Shown: piece by piece, positions 22,453 to 32,909 of the stretch
Numbering within the stretch: position 1 is the first letter of the stretch
Layout of the letters: every line of letters starts with the position of its first letter
NCBI GenBank assembly: GCA_963383645.1
Contig: OY726571.1
Coordinates: 76,367,860 to 76,431,859, forward strand
Direction: 5' to 3'
Origin: Muscardinus avellanarius
Taxonomy: Eukaryota; Chordata; Mammalia; Rodentia; Gliridae
Length of the DNA stretch: 64,000 nucleotides
Translations under genes and position numbers: made by a program
The notes under the pieces: model-generated
Seen by the model: the letters and a program-made list of their open reading frames with translations, nothing else
Database searches by the model: none
What the model was told of the DNA's origin: nothing

Positions 22453-22692
22453 CGCTGAGTGTGGTGGTGCACACTTATAATCCCAGCATTCAGGAGGAGG
22501 TGGAGACTGAAGGATCACGGTTTGCAGACAACCTCAGCTACTTAGGCTGTTCGCAACTCAGTGAGACCCTGTTTCAAAATAAAGAATAAAAAATAGGGCT
22601 GGGGGTGTAGCTCAGAGGTAGAATGCCCCTGGGTTCCATCCCCAGTACTGCAAAATAAATAAATAAACAAACAAACAAATAAATAAATAAAT
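22453..22692 (+). mobile_element. B1-dID SINE with (AAAT)n tail
   Basis: GCTGAGTGTGGTGGTGCACA, a short deletion in the linker, GGGCTGGGGGTGTAGCTCAG, then (AAAT)n/(AAAC)n to 22692. Confidence 0.9.
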
Positions 22693-22984
22693 AATCTTCT
22701 GTTATTTATAGGTATATAATAAGCCTCCATAAAACGTAAATATTTTATTTTCCATCATGTTTCTGTGAGTGGCCTGAGCAGAGCAGCATGGCTCTTGCCT
22801 AGAGCTCTGCAGGTCCAATCCATTAAGAATGATGACACAGACTGAATGGCCTCTGGGCTCACACCTATGTTGGTAGCTGATGCTGGCTATTTGCAGGAAT
22901 TTAGGCTGGCATTCTTTATGATGTTTGGGTTTTTCATATCATGACAGCTAGACTCCAAATCCAGTTCTTCTAAGAGTCCAAAAG

Positions 22985-23170
22985 TAGAAGTGATTAGTTT
23001 GCTATTACTGTGAAACAGACCACCACACATGTAGAACTATATTCATTCATTTATCTCACAGTTTCTGTGGGTGAGAAGTCTAAGCATCTTTTGCTCAAGA
23101 TCTCATAGGCCATAAGCAAGAGGTTCCACCAAAACAGCCTCACCCGAGGCTCAGCGTCCTTTTCCAAGTT
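22985..23170 (-). mobile_element. LTR-like remnant (MaLR/ERVL type)
   Basis: TTAGTTTGCTATTACTGTGA, then ATCTCACAGTTTCTGTGGGT: the reversed end of an old MLT-type LTR. The boundary to the next LTR is uncertain. Confidence 0.5.
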
Positions 23171-23184
23171 CATAGGTTGACAGA

Positions 23185-23590
23185 TGTGATGAATATAGAC
23201 TGTCCCCTGAAGAGCTCATGTATTAATGTTCAGAGTTGATCTAATCAAGCCATGAGGACTATAATTTAATCAATGAATAAATCTATTGTAATGGATTTAC
23301 TGAGTCGTAAGCTGGGTGTGGTGTTTTGGGAGTTGTGGCCTTGGAGATGGATACATGGTTCCTCCTCCCCTTACTTTCTCTCTTGATTCTGACCTCCATG
23401 ATATGAGAGCGCAGCCTTTCTCTGTCTCTGTTTCCTGCTGCCATGACCTAAGCTCTGCAGACGCAGCCTGACATGGACTGAAACTCTGAAATCTCCAAAA
23501 ACTGTGAGCAGATAAAATCTTTCTTCATCTGAGTTGAGGTGTGGTCAGGTTTTGGGGATCATAGCAGTGAAAATGATGACTGAGACTGCA
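23185..23590 (+). mobile_element. MaLR-type solo LTR
   Basis: Same family as 13375-13825: ATATAGACTGTCCCCTGAAG, AATGGATTTACTGAGTCG, GACCTCCATGATATGAGAGC, CTGCTGCCATGACC, AAACTGTGAGCAGAT. No coding interior. Confidence 0.65.
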
Positions 23591-23679
23591 GCATTTATTT
23601 CCTGGCAACCCTAGAACTGGCTTTTTTGAGACCAAAAAGCGAGTTTCTCTTAGCTGAGAAACAATCTGAACCATATGTA

Positions 23680-24040
23680 TCTATGATGAGATAATTCACA
23701 TATTATACAGCTCACTCACGTAGGGTATGCAGCACAATGGCTTTTTATTATATTCACAGAGTTGTATAACCATTGCTACAATCTAATTTTTATCATCACA
23801 AAAAATAAACTCATGCCCATTGGAAGCACCCCTGCTTCCAATCTTAGTCAATCATTGTATTTTTGTTTCTATAGTTTTTTCCTGTTCTGGCCATCTCATA
23901 TTAATGGAATCATTCAACATGTGGTCTCATGTGTCTTAACATCATGTTTTCAAGATTTATCCATGTTGCATCATGTGTTAGTAATTCATTTTTATTGCTA
24001 TAAATACTACTTTTATGGATATCTCACAGTTCTTTTTATT
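23680..24040 (-). mobile_element. Old L1M 3' end (antisense)
   Basis: The plus-strand text GATAATTCACATATTATACAG, TTCACAGAGTTGTATAACC, GGCCATCTCATATTAATGG and TTCAAGATTTATCCATGTTG is the reversed 3' UTR and ORF2 tail of the old L1M group. Forms an inverted pair with the next L1. Confidence 0.75.
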
Positions 24041-24043
24041 TTT

Positions 24044-24106
24044 TACTTTGTAACAGGGTCTTGCTAAGTACCGAGATTATAGATATATACCATCACACCT
24101 AACATA
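24044..24106 (-). mobile_element. Severely truncated B1-dID SINE
   Basis: Only TTTGTAACAGGGTCTTGCTAAG fused to the terminal GATATATACCATCACACC remains. Confidence 0.55.
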
Positions 24107-24179
24107 CTTTTATAATTGAATTATTTACATATGTTATTGAGTTATTTATATTTTATTATGGAGTATTATTAAAATTCTA

Positions 24180-24775
24180 TTGAATTATTATTAATCCCAT
24201 ATTTCCACTTCTGAGTATATGCCAAAAAAGTGAAAGCAGAGTTTCAGATATTTTATATCTATGTACATAGCAGCATTATTCACAATAGTCAAAAAGTAGA
24301 AACAACCCATAACCATTGGTAGATGAATGGGTAAATGGAATGGGGTAATTGTATGTGTGTACGTGTATACATTGTATAAAGGTATGTATTATATATATGC
24401 ACACACAGAATGAAATATTATTCAGCTTTAAAATGGAAGGAAATTATGACACATATTACAACATAGACAAACCTAAAGGACATTATGTTAAGTGAAATAA
24501 GTCACACAAAGACAATTACTCTATGAATTCTACTTATATGAAGTACCTGTTGTAGTCAAATTAATGGAGGCAGAAAGTAGAATCATGTTTGCCAAGTGAG
24601 TTGATGTTCAGTATGTTTAATTTTTTTCTTTTTGGGGACTATAGCAAAGGTTATAGATGGATTGTGGTCGCCATTGTTTAACACTATGAATGCACTTAAC
24701 ATGACTGAACTGAACATTAAAAATGGTTAAGATGATAAATTTTATGTAATATATATTTTACCACAATTTTTCTAG
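24180..24775 (+). mobile_element. Old L1M ORF2 tail plus 3' UTR
   Basis: TATGCCAAAAAAGTGAAAG, CATAGCAGCATTATTCACAA, ATGAATGGGTAAATGG, TATTATTCAGCTTTAAAATG and AAATGGTTAAGATGATAAAT trace the C-terminus and 3' UTR of an old L1M. Heavily mutated; 5'-truncated. Confidence 0.85.
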
Positions 24776-24980
24776 AACAATAAAGAAATGATAATATATT
24801 TCCTATTTTTCTCCAAAATGTTTTAAAACTATTTCTGTGCAACAAGAAAATACTGGCTTATTACAAACATCTAGTTCAGGTGTTACTTACTATCTCCCTG
24901 ACTCTTAAGATCTTCAAAAGATGTCTTGAGTTATATTCCTTCTCTGGTGGAAATTGATGTTTTCTCCTAATTCTTCATAC
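24776..24980. other. Unique sequence
   Basis: Short AT-rich stretch between the L1 tail and the duplicated block. Confidence 0.4.
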
Positions 24981-25270
24981 TGTGTCTAGTAGGTATGACA
25001 GCTACCATGTAAGAAGCCATGAGCTTCTCAAGAGTGTTTGAAAATGTTTGCACCTCCTTCCCCAAATGCAAAAACCTATTCATTGCAAAATTCAAAAAGA
25101 AATTGCAAAATAAAAAATTAGAATATGTTTTGCTTTAAAGCCACAAACTTACTTTGGGTTTTTTTATTTTTTAACCAAAACTCGATGGATTTGGTAATCT
25201 ATAACTTATGTTTGAAGTCAAGTATTTATTTAACATATTTGAAAGAATATGGACTGGAAACCCCAAAACT
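24981..25270 (+). repeat. Direct repeat copy A (~290 bp)
   Basis: Starts TGTGTCTAGTAGGTATGAC and ends GGAAACCCCAAAACT. A second copy lies at 26196-26489, about 85-90% identical by eye with scattered indels. No known repeat family recognised. It could be a local tandem duplication or the LTRs of a small unrecognised element. Confidence 0.8.
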
Positions 25271-25408
25271 CATAGTGGAGTTGGCCTCTCGTTCTCAATT
25301 CCTCATTTCACTGAATTATCCCATGTTAATAAATATCTTTACATTAAATCTTCCTAGAGTCCTCTCAGCTCCACAAAATCAGAAGGCAGTATTAAAATTC
25401 CTCATAGA

Positions 25409-25651
25409 CACTGGGTATGGTGGTGCAAACTTGTAATCCCAGTACTTGAGAGGCTGAGACAGGAGGATCACAAGTTCACAGCCAGCCTCAGCTACTTAGT
25501 GAGGCCCTCCACAACTTATGAGACCCTGTTTTAAAATAAATTAAAAAAAATAACAGGGCTGGGGGTGTGGTTCAGAGGCAGAATGCCCCTGGATTCCATT
25601 CCTAGTACCACAAAATATAAAATAAAATAAAAATAAATAAATAAATAAAAC
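25409..25651 (+). mobile_element. B1-dID SINE with A/AAAT-rich tail
   Basis: Full copy bounded by 10-bp direct repeats TCCTCATAGA (25399-25408 and 25652-25661). GGTATGGTGGTGCAAACTTG, GGCTGGGGGTGTGGTTCAG. It sits between the two copies of the ~290 bp direct repeat. Confidence 0.9.
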
Positions 25652-25661
25652 TCCTCATAGA

Positions 25662-26195
25662 TGCATGTGCTTATCCCCTCTCCCATTTGGCTTGAAAATA
25701 CTCACTGGCACCTCTTGTGGCTGCAGTGTTTACCCATCACAATTCACAAGTCACAGTCCTAAAGGTCATAGGTACTTTGTCACATCTGTCCATTCTTTCT
25801 TGGGTTTACTCAGTAACTATTTCTTAATATACTTATTACTACATGCTAAAAAAAAATAAATTCTGGATTGCAATAATTAATTAGAAATGACCAGAAGACT
25901 CAAAAAGTTCCTCACCTAGAGGGAGAGACAAGTAACAGAGATGTTTGTTGAGTGAATGCAGGTCATTAGTTTTAGCACTACCGACCAATTGTTGCGGTGG
26001 CCCAGACAGAACTGCATTCTTGGACCTTTGACACCCCTCACTATCAAAGGAAATGCTGTCACCCTTTCCAGCCCAAGAACTTCCCTGTAAGTGCAAATAC
26101 ACCTTCAGGCATGAGGAGCTGGGGGGAGCTTGCAAGGGCCTAGGCAGGCTCGGAGGAGAAAAGAGTAGAACCCCGGAGTTCACCCTCAGGCTTCT
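25662..26195. other. Unique sequence between direct repeats
   Basis: No known repeat. A 142-codon minus-strand open frame (26309-25881) covers most of it and enters copy B; its product has no recognisable domain and low-complexity Pro/Ser text, so I do not call a gene. Confidence 0.4.
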
Positions 26196-26489
26196 GTGTC
26201 TGGTAGGTACAACAGCCACCATGTAAGAAGCCACGAGCTTCTCAAGAGTTTTTGAAAATGTTTTCACCTCCTTCCCTAAAAGCAAAAACCTATTCATTGC
26301 AAATTTCAAAAAGAAATTACTAAATCAAAAATTGGAGTGGTTTTTGCTCTAAAGCCACAAACTTACTTTGTTTTTTTTTTTTTCTTATTTAAACAAAACT
26401 CAACAGATTTGGTAATCTATAACTTATGTTTGAAGTCAAGTATTTATTTTAACATACTTGAAAGAATATGGACTGGAAACCCCAACACT
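26196..26489 (+). repeat. Direct repeat copy B (~290 bp)
   Basis: Second copy of 24981-25270, offset about 1215 bp in the same orientation. Begins TGTGTCTGGTAGGTAC and ends GGAAACCCCAACA. Homology stops sharply at both ends. Confidence 0.8.
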
Positions 26490-26628
26490 TTTAATGCCCA
26501 GGGCTCATGAAGGCCTTTGAGTAGTGCTGGTGTTGGTAGACAGGGGTTCAGTCCCATATTGTTGGAGACATGAGACACTGTCTTAAGTCTATGCTACTGT
26601 AGTATTCTAAAATATGGGAATGATAATA

Positions 26629-26874
26629 CTGGTTGAGTATTCCTTAGCCCAAATTCCTGGGAACAGAAGTATTTTGGATTCCCAATTATTTTCAGGTTTG
26701 GGAGTATACACATCTCATAATGAGCTATTTGGCAGATTGGAGCCAAGTCCGAATATGGAATTCATTTATGTTTTATATACACATCATACAGATAGACTGA
26801 AAGTAATTGTATATAATATGTTTAATTTGCCTGCATTTCTACTACAACCTATTATATGAGATTGATTTTGGACA

Positions 26875-26907
<33 letters not shown>

Positions 26908-27198
26908 GCAGTACTGGTGATGGAACCTAGGGGCATTCTACCTCCAAGCTACACCCTCATCCCTATTTTTATTCTTTATTTTGAAACATCGTCTCACTGA
27001 GTTGCAAAGGGCCTCACTAAGTAGCTAAGGCTGTCCTTGAACCCAGATCCTCCTATCTCAGCCTCCCAAATGCTGGGATCACAAGCGGGCGCCACCATAC
27101 CCAGCTGACATTTCCATTTTAGAGACATCGTGTCAGTTTCAAAAAGTTTCAGATATTAGGATATTTTAGATTTTCAGATTAGGGAACTTCCAACCTAT
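26629..27198 (+). mobile_element. MER2-like DNA transposon, split by a SINE
   Basis: Non-autonomous Tigger-related element. Left end CTGGTTGAGTATTCCTTAG, inner AATTCATTTATGTTTTATAT, right end TTTCAGATTAGGGAACTTCC then AACCTAT, which is an imperfect inverted repeat of the left end. TA dinucleotides flank it, as expected for Tc1/mariner insertion. Interrupted at 26876-27107 by a SINE. No transposase. Confidence 0.75.
26876..27107 (-). mobile_element. B1-dID SINE inside MER2-like element
   Basis: TTTTC/T-run tail, GTACTGGTGATGGAACCTAG, B1 half ending GCGCCACCATACCCAGCT. Short GACATTT repeats on both sides. Confidence 0.9.
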
Positions 27199-27976
27199 AT
27201 GCAACTTAATAGTATTATAGTAAGTAACAAGTAACTTATTCTGTTGAAGTTGCCTAGCCTAATGCCTGGCACACACTGATTGTTCAATTAACTGCTATTT
27301 TTATTTTCTTTCATGCATATTTTTATTTTTCTTCCATATTGATACATTTATGAACATATATTTATGGCTGAGGATGTTTGGGCTTTGTTGCAGCATGATG
27401 ACTTTGATGCATAATCAACTTAGTCCTACTGTGTCCTTCACATTGGGCATATGTAATTGTGACTACCCTCCAAAACATTAGGCTCTGAAGTCATCATTAA
27501 GAAGATGGTGACCCTGAGATACCTTGACCTGCTGAGGAGATGCAGCATAATACTCAGCAAAGGTGCTTATGCCCGAAGACGATGCCTTCAAAAGAGGCAC
27601 TTTACGCTCTCTTCAGAAAATTCCCCCAAGCTTTCTCCTTTCCTTCTTTCTTTTCTTCTTCCCTCTCTTCTTCTCTTCCTTCCTTTTTCTTTGGCTGAAT
27701 CTCTTTGAAAAGAGTAACAGATTTTGCTGGTGAAAATATCATGGATCAAAAGAAATCATGTGCTCCGGCATGGGCTCTTTTTTGTTATGATCGGAAACTA
27801 AAATCCTGGAAAATGTCCCAACTGTGGAGAGATGTGAGAATTTGAGGAAGGAGCAGATGACTGAATTTCTCACAAGTCAGCCTGCACCTCTCTTCTTTCT
27901 CCAGAGACCATCACTTTTGTTATGAACCTTGTTCTCTAGTCTGTGTGCCCCCAACATGCATTTTTTCCATATTCTT

Positions 27977-27980
<4 letters not shown>
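27199..27980. other. Mostly unique sequence; MIR-like scrap at 27255-27305
   Basis: AATGCCTGGCACACACTGAT fits a MIR 3' end. The rest shows no gene; a CTTCC/TTTC-rich patch lies at 27635-27700. Confidence 0.45.

Positions 27981-28023
<43 letters not shown>
27981..28023. repeat. (GT)n microsatellite
   Basis: About 43 bp of pure GT without an adjoining SINE, unlike most GT runs in the window. Confidence 0.95.
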
Positions 28024-28028
<5 letters not shown>

Positions 28029-30050
28029 CATACATAATTTATTAATTGGTCACTTGGTTAGGCAATCCACTGATTTGAATGATGTTAGTAAGGTGTGTAA
28101 GCAATAAAAATATTATTACAGGCAATTAATGCCCTTCCAAACTCAGCCACCTGTCTCTGCCCCTTGAAGGTCTGACTTCATTTTAGCACTTTGACCTTTC
28201 CATAATCCTCGCAATTTTGCTCTCTCTCTCCCTAGAGTAGGATCAGGATATCCTCTGAATCTTCCACTTGACCCTGTAAAATCGCATGCAGCCATTTATG
28301 GAGGCCAATGAACAAATTCTGGTCACCAAATACTGTTTATCAATAGACATAATAAGCATGCACATTTCAGTTGAAGAGATGGCCATGGAGAATTCATACT
28401 ACTAACCCATGCCAGTGGATATCTCTTTTCCCACGTGGATCGAGACAGCCTCCAGGTTCTGGTTATCTACCTCATTTTGGAAAGAAGGGAGCTTCAAGTT
28501 TAGACTGCTATGGATCTTTGCAAGATAGTCACTGACTTGAGACAGCAGCAGAAATAGAATGTTAAGTCTTCTGGGATCCCAATCTAGTGTTCACTGTCCA
28601 CACCCAAACATCCTGGCTCTATGACCCTCTTCTTGCCGTCTTTGTAAAAAGCTCCTGGTGGTTTCTGGGAAAGAATAGAAAGCTTTTATCTGAGAACCAG
28701 TGAGCTCAGGGTCAGGCATCTATGGAGATGGCTGCCCTATCAGCGGTCTAGGTTGACAACTGCCTGTCTCAAGTTCTGCTTTTAAAATTTTTATGCTAAG
28801 AGCAACACAAGGGTCAATACTGTATCGTACTGCCATGTTCCTCTGTGGAAAGGGTATTTTTCATGCACGCAGAGACATCCCAGTATTTTATTATAGATAA
28901 ATGTATTCTAGTTTCCAAGCTGCTCCTAGCTTGTGAATCATTTAGCAAAAATTAAAAAAGACTATTATTTCATTATACAGCCATATGAAGTCACAGAATA
29001 AAAACCCAGAAGGATTAAAGCACAGATAATGGCTTGTGCTTAGCACTTGGTAGTTTATAAACCCTGTCTACATGCGGACAGCCATAGAATCAGAAAGCAT
29101 CAGCGCCACCACGCACGTCAGAAGGGAAGCAGGGTGATGTTGCCCCATCTGGCCACAGTTACTCAGGTACCAATTAGTCAACTGACTGGCTTAATCACAT
29201 GCACCAGTGGTGAAAGTCAGAATTTCCTTTCCATAGTGATTTCTTTGTAAATTGTATGTACATCATACTCCGTTAATAGATTGAAAATGTTAGAAAGCTT
29301 ACAAACACGAGAATTTTACAGGATTTAACAGCTGAAATAATGCTGTGTACCTATATATAGTCATCAATTCCGATCTCAAGGACAAGTATGGAGAAAGGGA
29401 GTCACAGGGTAGAACTCAGAGGGAAGAGCTCCATGAGGTGTGTGCACGTGCGTTTCTTTACACTTCATAATGATGCAGACGTACAAGGCACCAGATAAAA
29501 GTATGTAAAATAAGTTTTTAAACGATGGGGTATACATAAAATAACCATTTTTAGGTTACACGTTTGGTCAATAAAATGGAAGTTCTGCTCCCACAAAAAT
29601 ATAATACTAATGATGTTCTTAGTGTAAAAAGTATGATTCAATACGCTTTACTAGTTCTAAAATTTTTAATTTAATATGTGTGACTTATCAACTTGAAAGT
29701 TTGGTCCTAGTTCGATTTATTTGTATACTTGATTTCACGGTCAGATAAAACTGGAAATGCCACTCAATACCAATATGGTAATATTAGAAATGCCTTTGCT
29801 TATGTTGATTTAATTGTGAAAATCATTTTCAAGTCCAATCACTAATTATGAAATGCCTTCTGTTAATTCTGCTTTAAAATTCCCTCTTTTCTGACCTCAA
29901 CTAATTATTCTGATGATGTAAGAAGAAGATATTACAATGCTGAAATTTTATGTTATTAACAAGTCAGCACAGACTTACTTCCAGCATTAGCTCTGACACA
30001 GAAGAGCTTAGAAATCATCACTCAATCTTTCAACAAGATAAAGTCAAACA
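28024..30050. other. 2 kb repeat-poor segment, possible conserved elements
   Basis: No rodent SINE or L1. Parts such as 28060-28200 and 29740-29990 (e.g. CAACTAATTATTCTGATGATG) have the AT-rich, motif-dense texture of conserved non-coding DNA. No credible exon found; short frames lack domains. Could be regulatory. Confidence 0.35.
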
Positions 30051-30224
30051 AGCTGGGCTTAGTAGTGCACACCTGTAATCCCAGGACTTGGGAGGCTGAG
30101 ATAGAAGGATCACAGGTTGGAGGACAGCCTCAGCAAGGTAACGAGACTCTTAGCAACCTAGTGAGATCTAGTTTCAAAAGAAAATTAAAAGTACTGGGGG
30201 TGTAGCATGGAGGTGGAATGGTAT

Positions 30225-30286
<62 letters not shown>
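30051..30286 (+). mobile_element. B1-dID SINE ending in (GA)n
   Basis: GCTGGGCTTAGTAGTGCACA, TACTGGGGGTGTAGCATGG; the right monomer is cut at GGTGGAATGGTATG and replaced by about 45 bp of GA plus GATAGA units. Confidence 0.85.
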
Positions 30287-30288
<2 letters not shown>

Positions 30289-30425
30289 TCAAAAGTCAAC
30301 AACTTTCATGATGTATGTATGCAGGTGAACTGAGGTTCCAGAGTAAAACCCAACCTGAAATCTTACATCTGAGATCTGCTTATCTGCAGCAGAACCCACT
30401 ACAGCCTTGAACTTGCAGAAACTTT

Positions 30426-30617
30426 TTTTGTGTGTGCATGTGGTACTGGGGATTGAACCCAGGGACATTCTACCTCCAAGCTACATGCCAAGTCCTTATT
30501 CTTTATTTTGAAACAGGGCCTCAGTAAGTAGCTGAGGCTGGCCGTGAACCTGTGATCCTCCTGTCTCAGCCTCCCAAGTACTGGGATTATAAGTGTGAGT
30601 CACTATGCCCAGCTTAG
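30426..30617 (-). mobile_element. B1-dID SINE
   Basis: GGTACTGGGGATTGAACCC, B1 half ending CACTATGCCCAGC. Flanking GCAGAAAC(T/C)TTT copies at about 30415 and 30618 form a TSD. Confidence 0.9.
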
Positions 30618-30629
30618 CAGAAACCTTTT

Positions 30630-31070
30630 AAATAAAAATTTTGATGACATGCGAAGCACTAAATATGGACTATCTTTGGTGTGAGGAAATCACAGCAGCT
30701 GCCATCTTGGAGGGGGCTTCTCTAAGAACCTCAACAAGTCTTCATAGTGAAGAGTCAAGGAAGAGTCCCCCATGGCTCTGGCAGGAACAGTCATGAAATA
30801 TGCCCAGCACATTCTCAATAGGAAAACCCACTCCCCTGAGGAGGCAGGTCTTTACCACAGCCTCATCCCACCGAGAGGAAGGACAGGTCCAAGCCACATC
30901 CTTTCACGTCTCAGCTAAGAAGCCTTTGTGAAGGTCAAAGCCCAGGGACACAAGGCCACAAAAATAGAGGTTTAATCACTAGATGATAGAACATGCCCCC
31001 CACCTTCCCATAGCAGCTGGAGGATGTTAGCAGATTAATGACTTACAGCTAAAGAGGAGCAAGGCTAAGC
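30630..31070. other. Unassigned sequence
   Basis: GC-moderate stretch (AGCTGCCATCTTGGAGG, AGGGACACAAGGCCACAAA) with some look of an old LTR, but I cannot place it. No gene. Confidence 0.35.
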
Positions 31071-31074
31071 ATCT

Positions 31075-31612
31075 TAGCTCTTTCATGCTGCTATAACAAA
31101 ATGGCCATAAATTGAGTGGCTTATGCAGCAAGTATTCCTTTCTTGAAGTTCTGGAGGGCGAAAGGTCTAAGATCTTCCAGAAAATTCCTGCTCTGCTTTC
31201 TGTTCATGAATGGCACCTTGTGCTAGAATGGGCAACCGGCTCTTCTTTAATGAGGTCACTAATCCCATTCATGAGGGCAGAGCCTTTTGTTTTTGTTTGT
31301 TTGTTTGTTTGCTTGTTTTTGCAGAACTGGAGATTGAACCCAGGGGCATTCTATCTCCGAGCTACACCCCCAGCCTTTTTTTATTTTGAAACAGGGTCTC
31401 ACTTAGTTGCCGAGAGCCTCACAAATTGCTGAGGCTGGCTGCGACCCTGCGATCCTGCTATTTTTGCCTCCCAAGTACTAGGATTACAAGCGTGTGCCAT
31501 CACACCCAGCTTGAGGGCAGAAACACTTAAGAGCCCCCAACTAATGCCATGGGAAGGTAGGATTTCAACACATAAATTCTGTAACAACATAAACATTCAG
31601 GCCAGATCATAC
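31075..31612 (-). mobile_element. MaLR-type LTR, interrupted by a SINE
   Basis: Reversed MLT1/MST-type LTR: TTTCATGCTGCTATAACAAA, AGTTCTGGAGGGCGAAAGG, AATGAGGTCACTAATCCC, then after the SINE GGTAGGATTTCAACACATAA. Old endogenous-retrovirus-like remnant with no genes. Confidence 0.75.
31283..31512 (-). mobile_element. B1-dID SINE inside MaLR LTR
   Basis: TTTG-rich tail, GGAGATTGAACCCAGGGGC, ACCCCCAGCC; ends CATCACACCCAGC. TGAGGGCAGA on both sides (about 31272 and 31513) is the TSD. Confidence 0.9.
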
Positions 31613-31835
31613 AGACTGAGGGAGAATTTTTGAGGAACCCAAAGTTTATAAGCACATAGACCCTAAAGGAATTTGAGGTCTCTCCCACCTACAGTTACAA
31701 AAAAAATCAAACATGACCCAACTCAGCTGGGCTGGTGGCACATGCCTACAATCCTAGTACTTGGGAGGATCTCAGGTTCAAAGCTGGACTCCGTTACTTA
31801 GAGAGGCCCTGAGTAACTTAGTGAGACCCTGTTTC

Positions 31836-32220
31836 GTTTTTTATGTGTGTTACTAGGGATTGAACCCATGGGAAATCTATCTCTGACCTACTACCCTAGC
31901 CATGTTTTATTCTATTATTATTATTATTATTATTATTATCATTATTATTATTATTATTATTATTTTGGTGGCACTGGGGTTCCTGGAAGCCCTTCTACCT
32001 CCGGGCTATACTCTCAGACCTATTTTATATTTTTTTATTTAGAAACAGGGTCTCTTAAGCCAGCGAGGCTGGCTCCGAACCAGCGCGATCCTCCTGTCTC
32101 CTATTCTTTTATTTTGAAAGAAGGTCTCACTAAGTTGCTGATATTGCCTTCAAACCTGTGATTCTCCTGTCTCAGCCTCCTAAGTACCGGGGTTACACAT
32201 GTGTATCGACACACCTGGTA
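31836..32220 (-). mobile_element. Middle SINE of the nest
   Basis: Reverse B1-dID: GTTACTAGGGATTGAACCC on the left, AAGGTCTCACTAAGTTGCTG through CGACACACCTGG on the right, interrupted by the inner copy. Confidence 0.9.
31914..32101 (-). mobile_element. Inner SINE, young hairpin subfamily, 5'-truncated
   Basis: (TTA)n tail, GGGTTCCTGGAAGCCCTTCT, AAGCCAGCGAGGCTGGCT, ending abruptly at ATCCTCCTGTCTCC, so the first ~50 bp of the element are missing. TATTCT flanks it (31908-31913, 32102-32107). Confidence 0.9.
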
Positions 32221-32550
32221 AGACCCTGTTTCTAAATAATAAAAAAATAAAATATGGGTAGAGGTCTAGCTCAGAGGTAGAATGTCCCTGGATTCAATCC
32301 TCAGTACCAAAAACCAAAAAAAATATGACCCAACTCCTAGCCACATTCCCATAACTTTCACACTGAAGGCCTAATCACCTTAGCCCATACATTTTGTCTG
32401 GTTCTCAACAAAAACAACAAAATTATAATGTACACTAAAAAGTAAAGACAAAAAATGCAAAAGTCTGGAGAGAGAAAAAATGAGATCTAGATGCATAAAT
32501 AACATAGGTTTTCAAATTATCAGGTAGAGAATTCTTACATACTATGATTA

Positions 32551-32909
32551 TAGGTTGAGTATTCCTTATCTGAATTGCTTGGGACCAGAAGTGGGTGTTT
32601 TGGTATCTTATTTTTAAAATTTGGAAAATATTTATATATTCATAATAAGATATCTTGGGGGGCTGAAACCCAAGTCTTAGTGCAAAAAATTTATTTATGT
32701 ATAAGGTATTTATACATACCTTAATACATACATAGCCTGAAGGTAATTTTATACAATATTTTTAGTGTGCCTGGGTTTTGACTCCAATCTGTCACAGGAG
32801 TCCAGGTATCAGATTTTCTACTTGCAGCAACACCATTTTGATGTTTAAAAACTTCCAGGTTTTGGAGCATTTCAGGTTTAAAATTTTTAAATTAGGAATG
32901 CTCAGCCTA
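32551..32909 (+). mobile_element. MER2-like DNA transposon
   Basis: Near-complete copy: GGTTGAGTATTCCTTATCTG at the left, AGATATCTTGGGGGGCTGAA, AGCCTGAAGGTAATTTTATA, and TTAGGAATGCTCAGCC at the right, which is the inverted partner of the left end. Flanked by TA. No transposase. Confidence 0.85.

Larger units (their letters stand above)
31722..32322 (+). mobile_element. Outer B1-dID SINE of a three-level nest
   Basis: Left part 31722-31835 (GCTGGGCTGGTGGCACATGC to AGACCCTGTTTC) resumes at 32221 with the same AGACCCTGTTTC and continues through GGTCTAGCTCAGAGGTAG to the A-rich tail. The duplicated 12 bp is the TSD of the next insertion. Confidence 0.9.

Noticed and set aside
22600..22650. tRNA-like A and B boxes (GTAGCTCAGAGGTAGAATG, GGTTCCATCCCC) here and in most SINE right monomers
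   Set aside because: They belong to the ID-like SINE monomer; the cloverleaf middle is deleted, so these are not tRNA genes.
25271..26195. Functional LTR retrotransposon between the ~290-bp direct repeats
   Set aside because: No primer-binding site, polypurine tract or coding frame seen, and no flanking duplication; kept only as a possibility in the findings.
25881..26309. 142-codon minus-strand open frame
   Set aside because: No recognisable domain, lies partly in a local direct repeat, and shows no codon or splice support.
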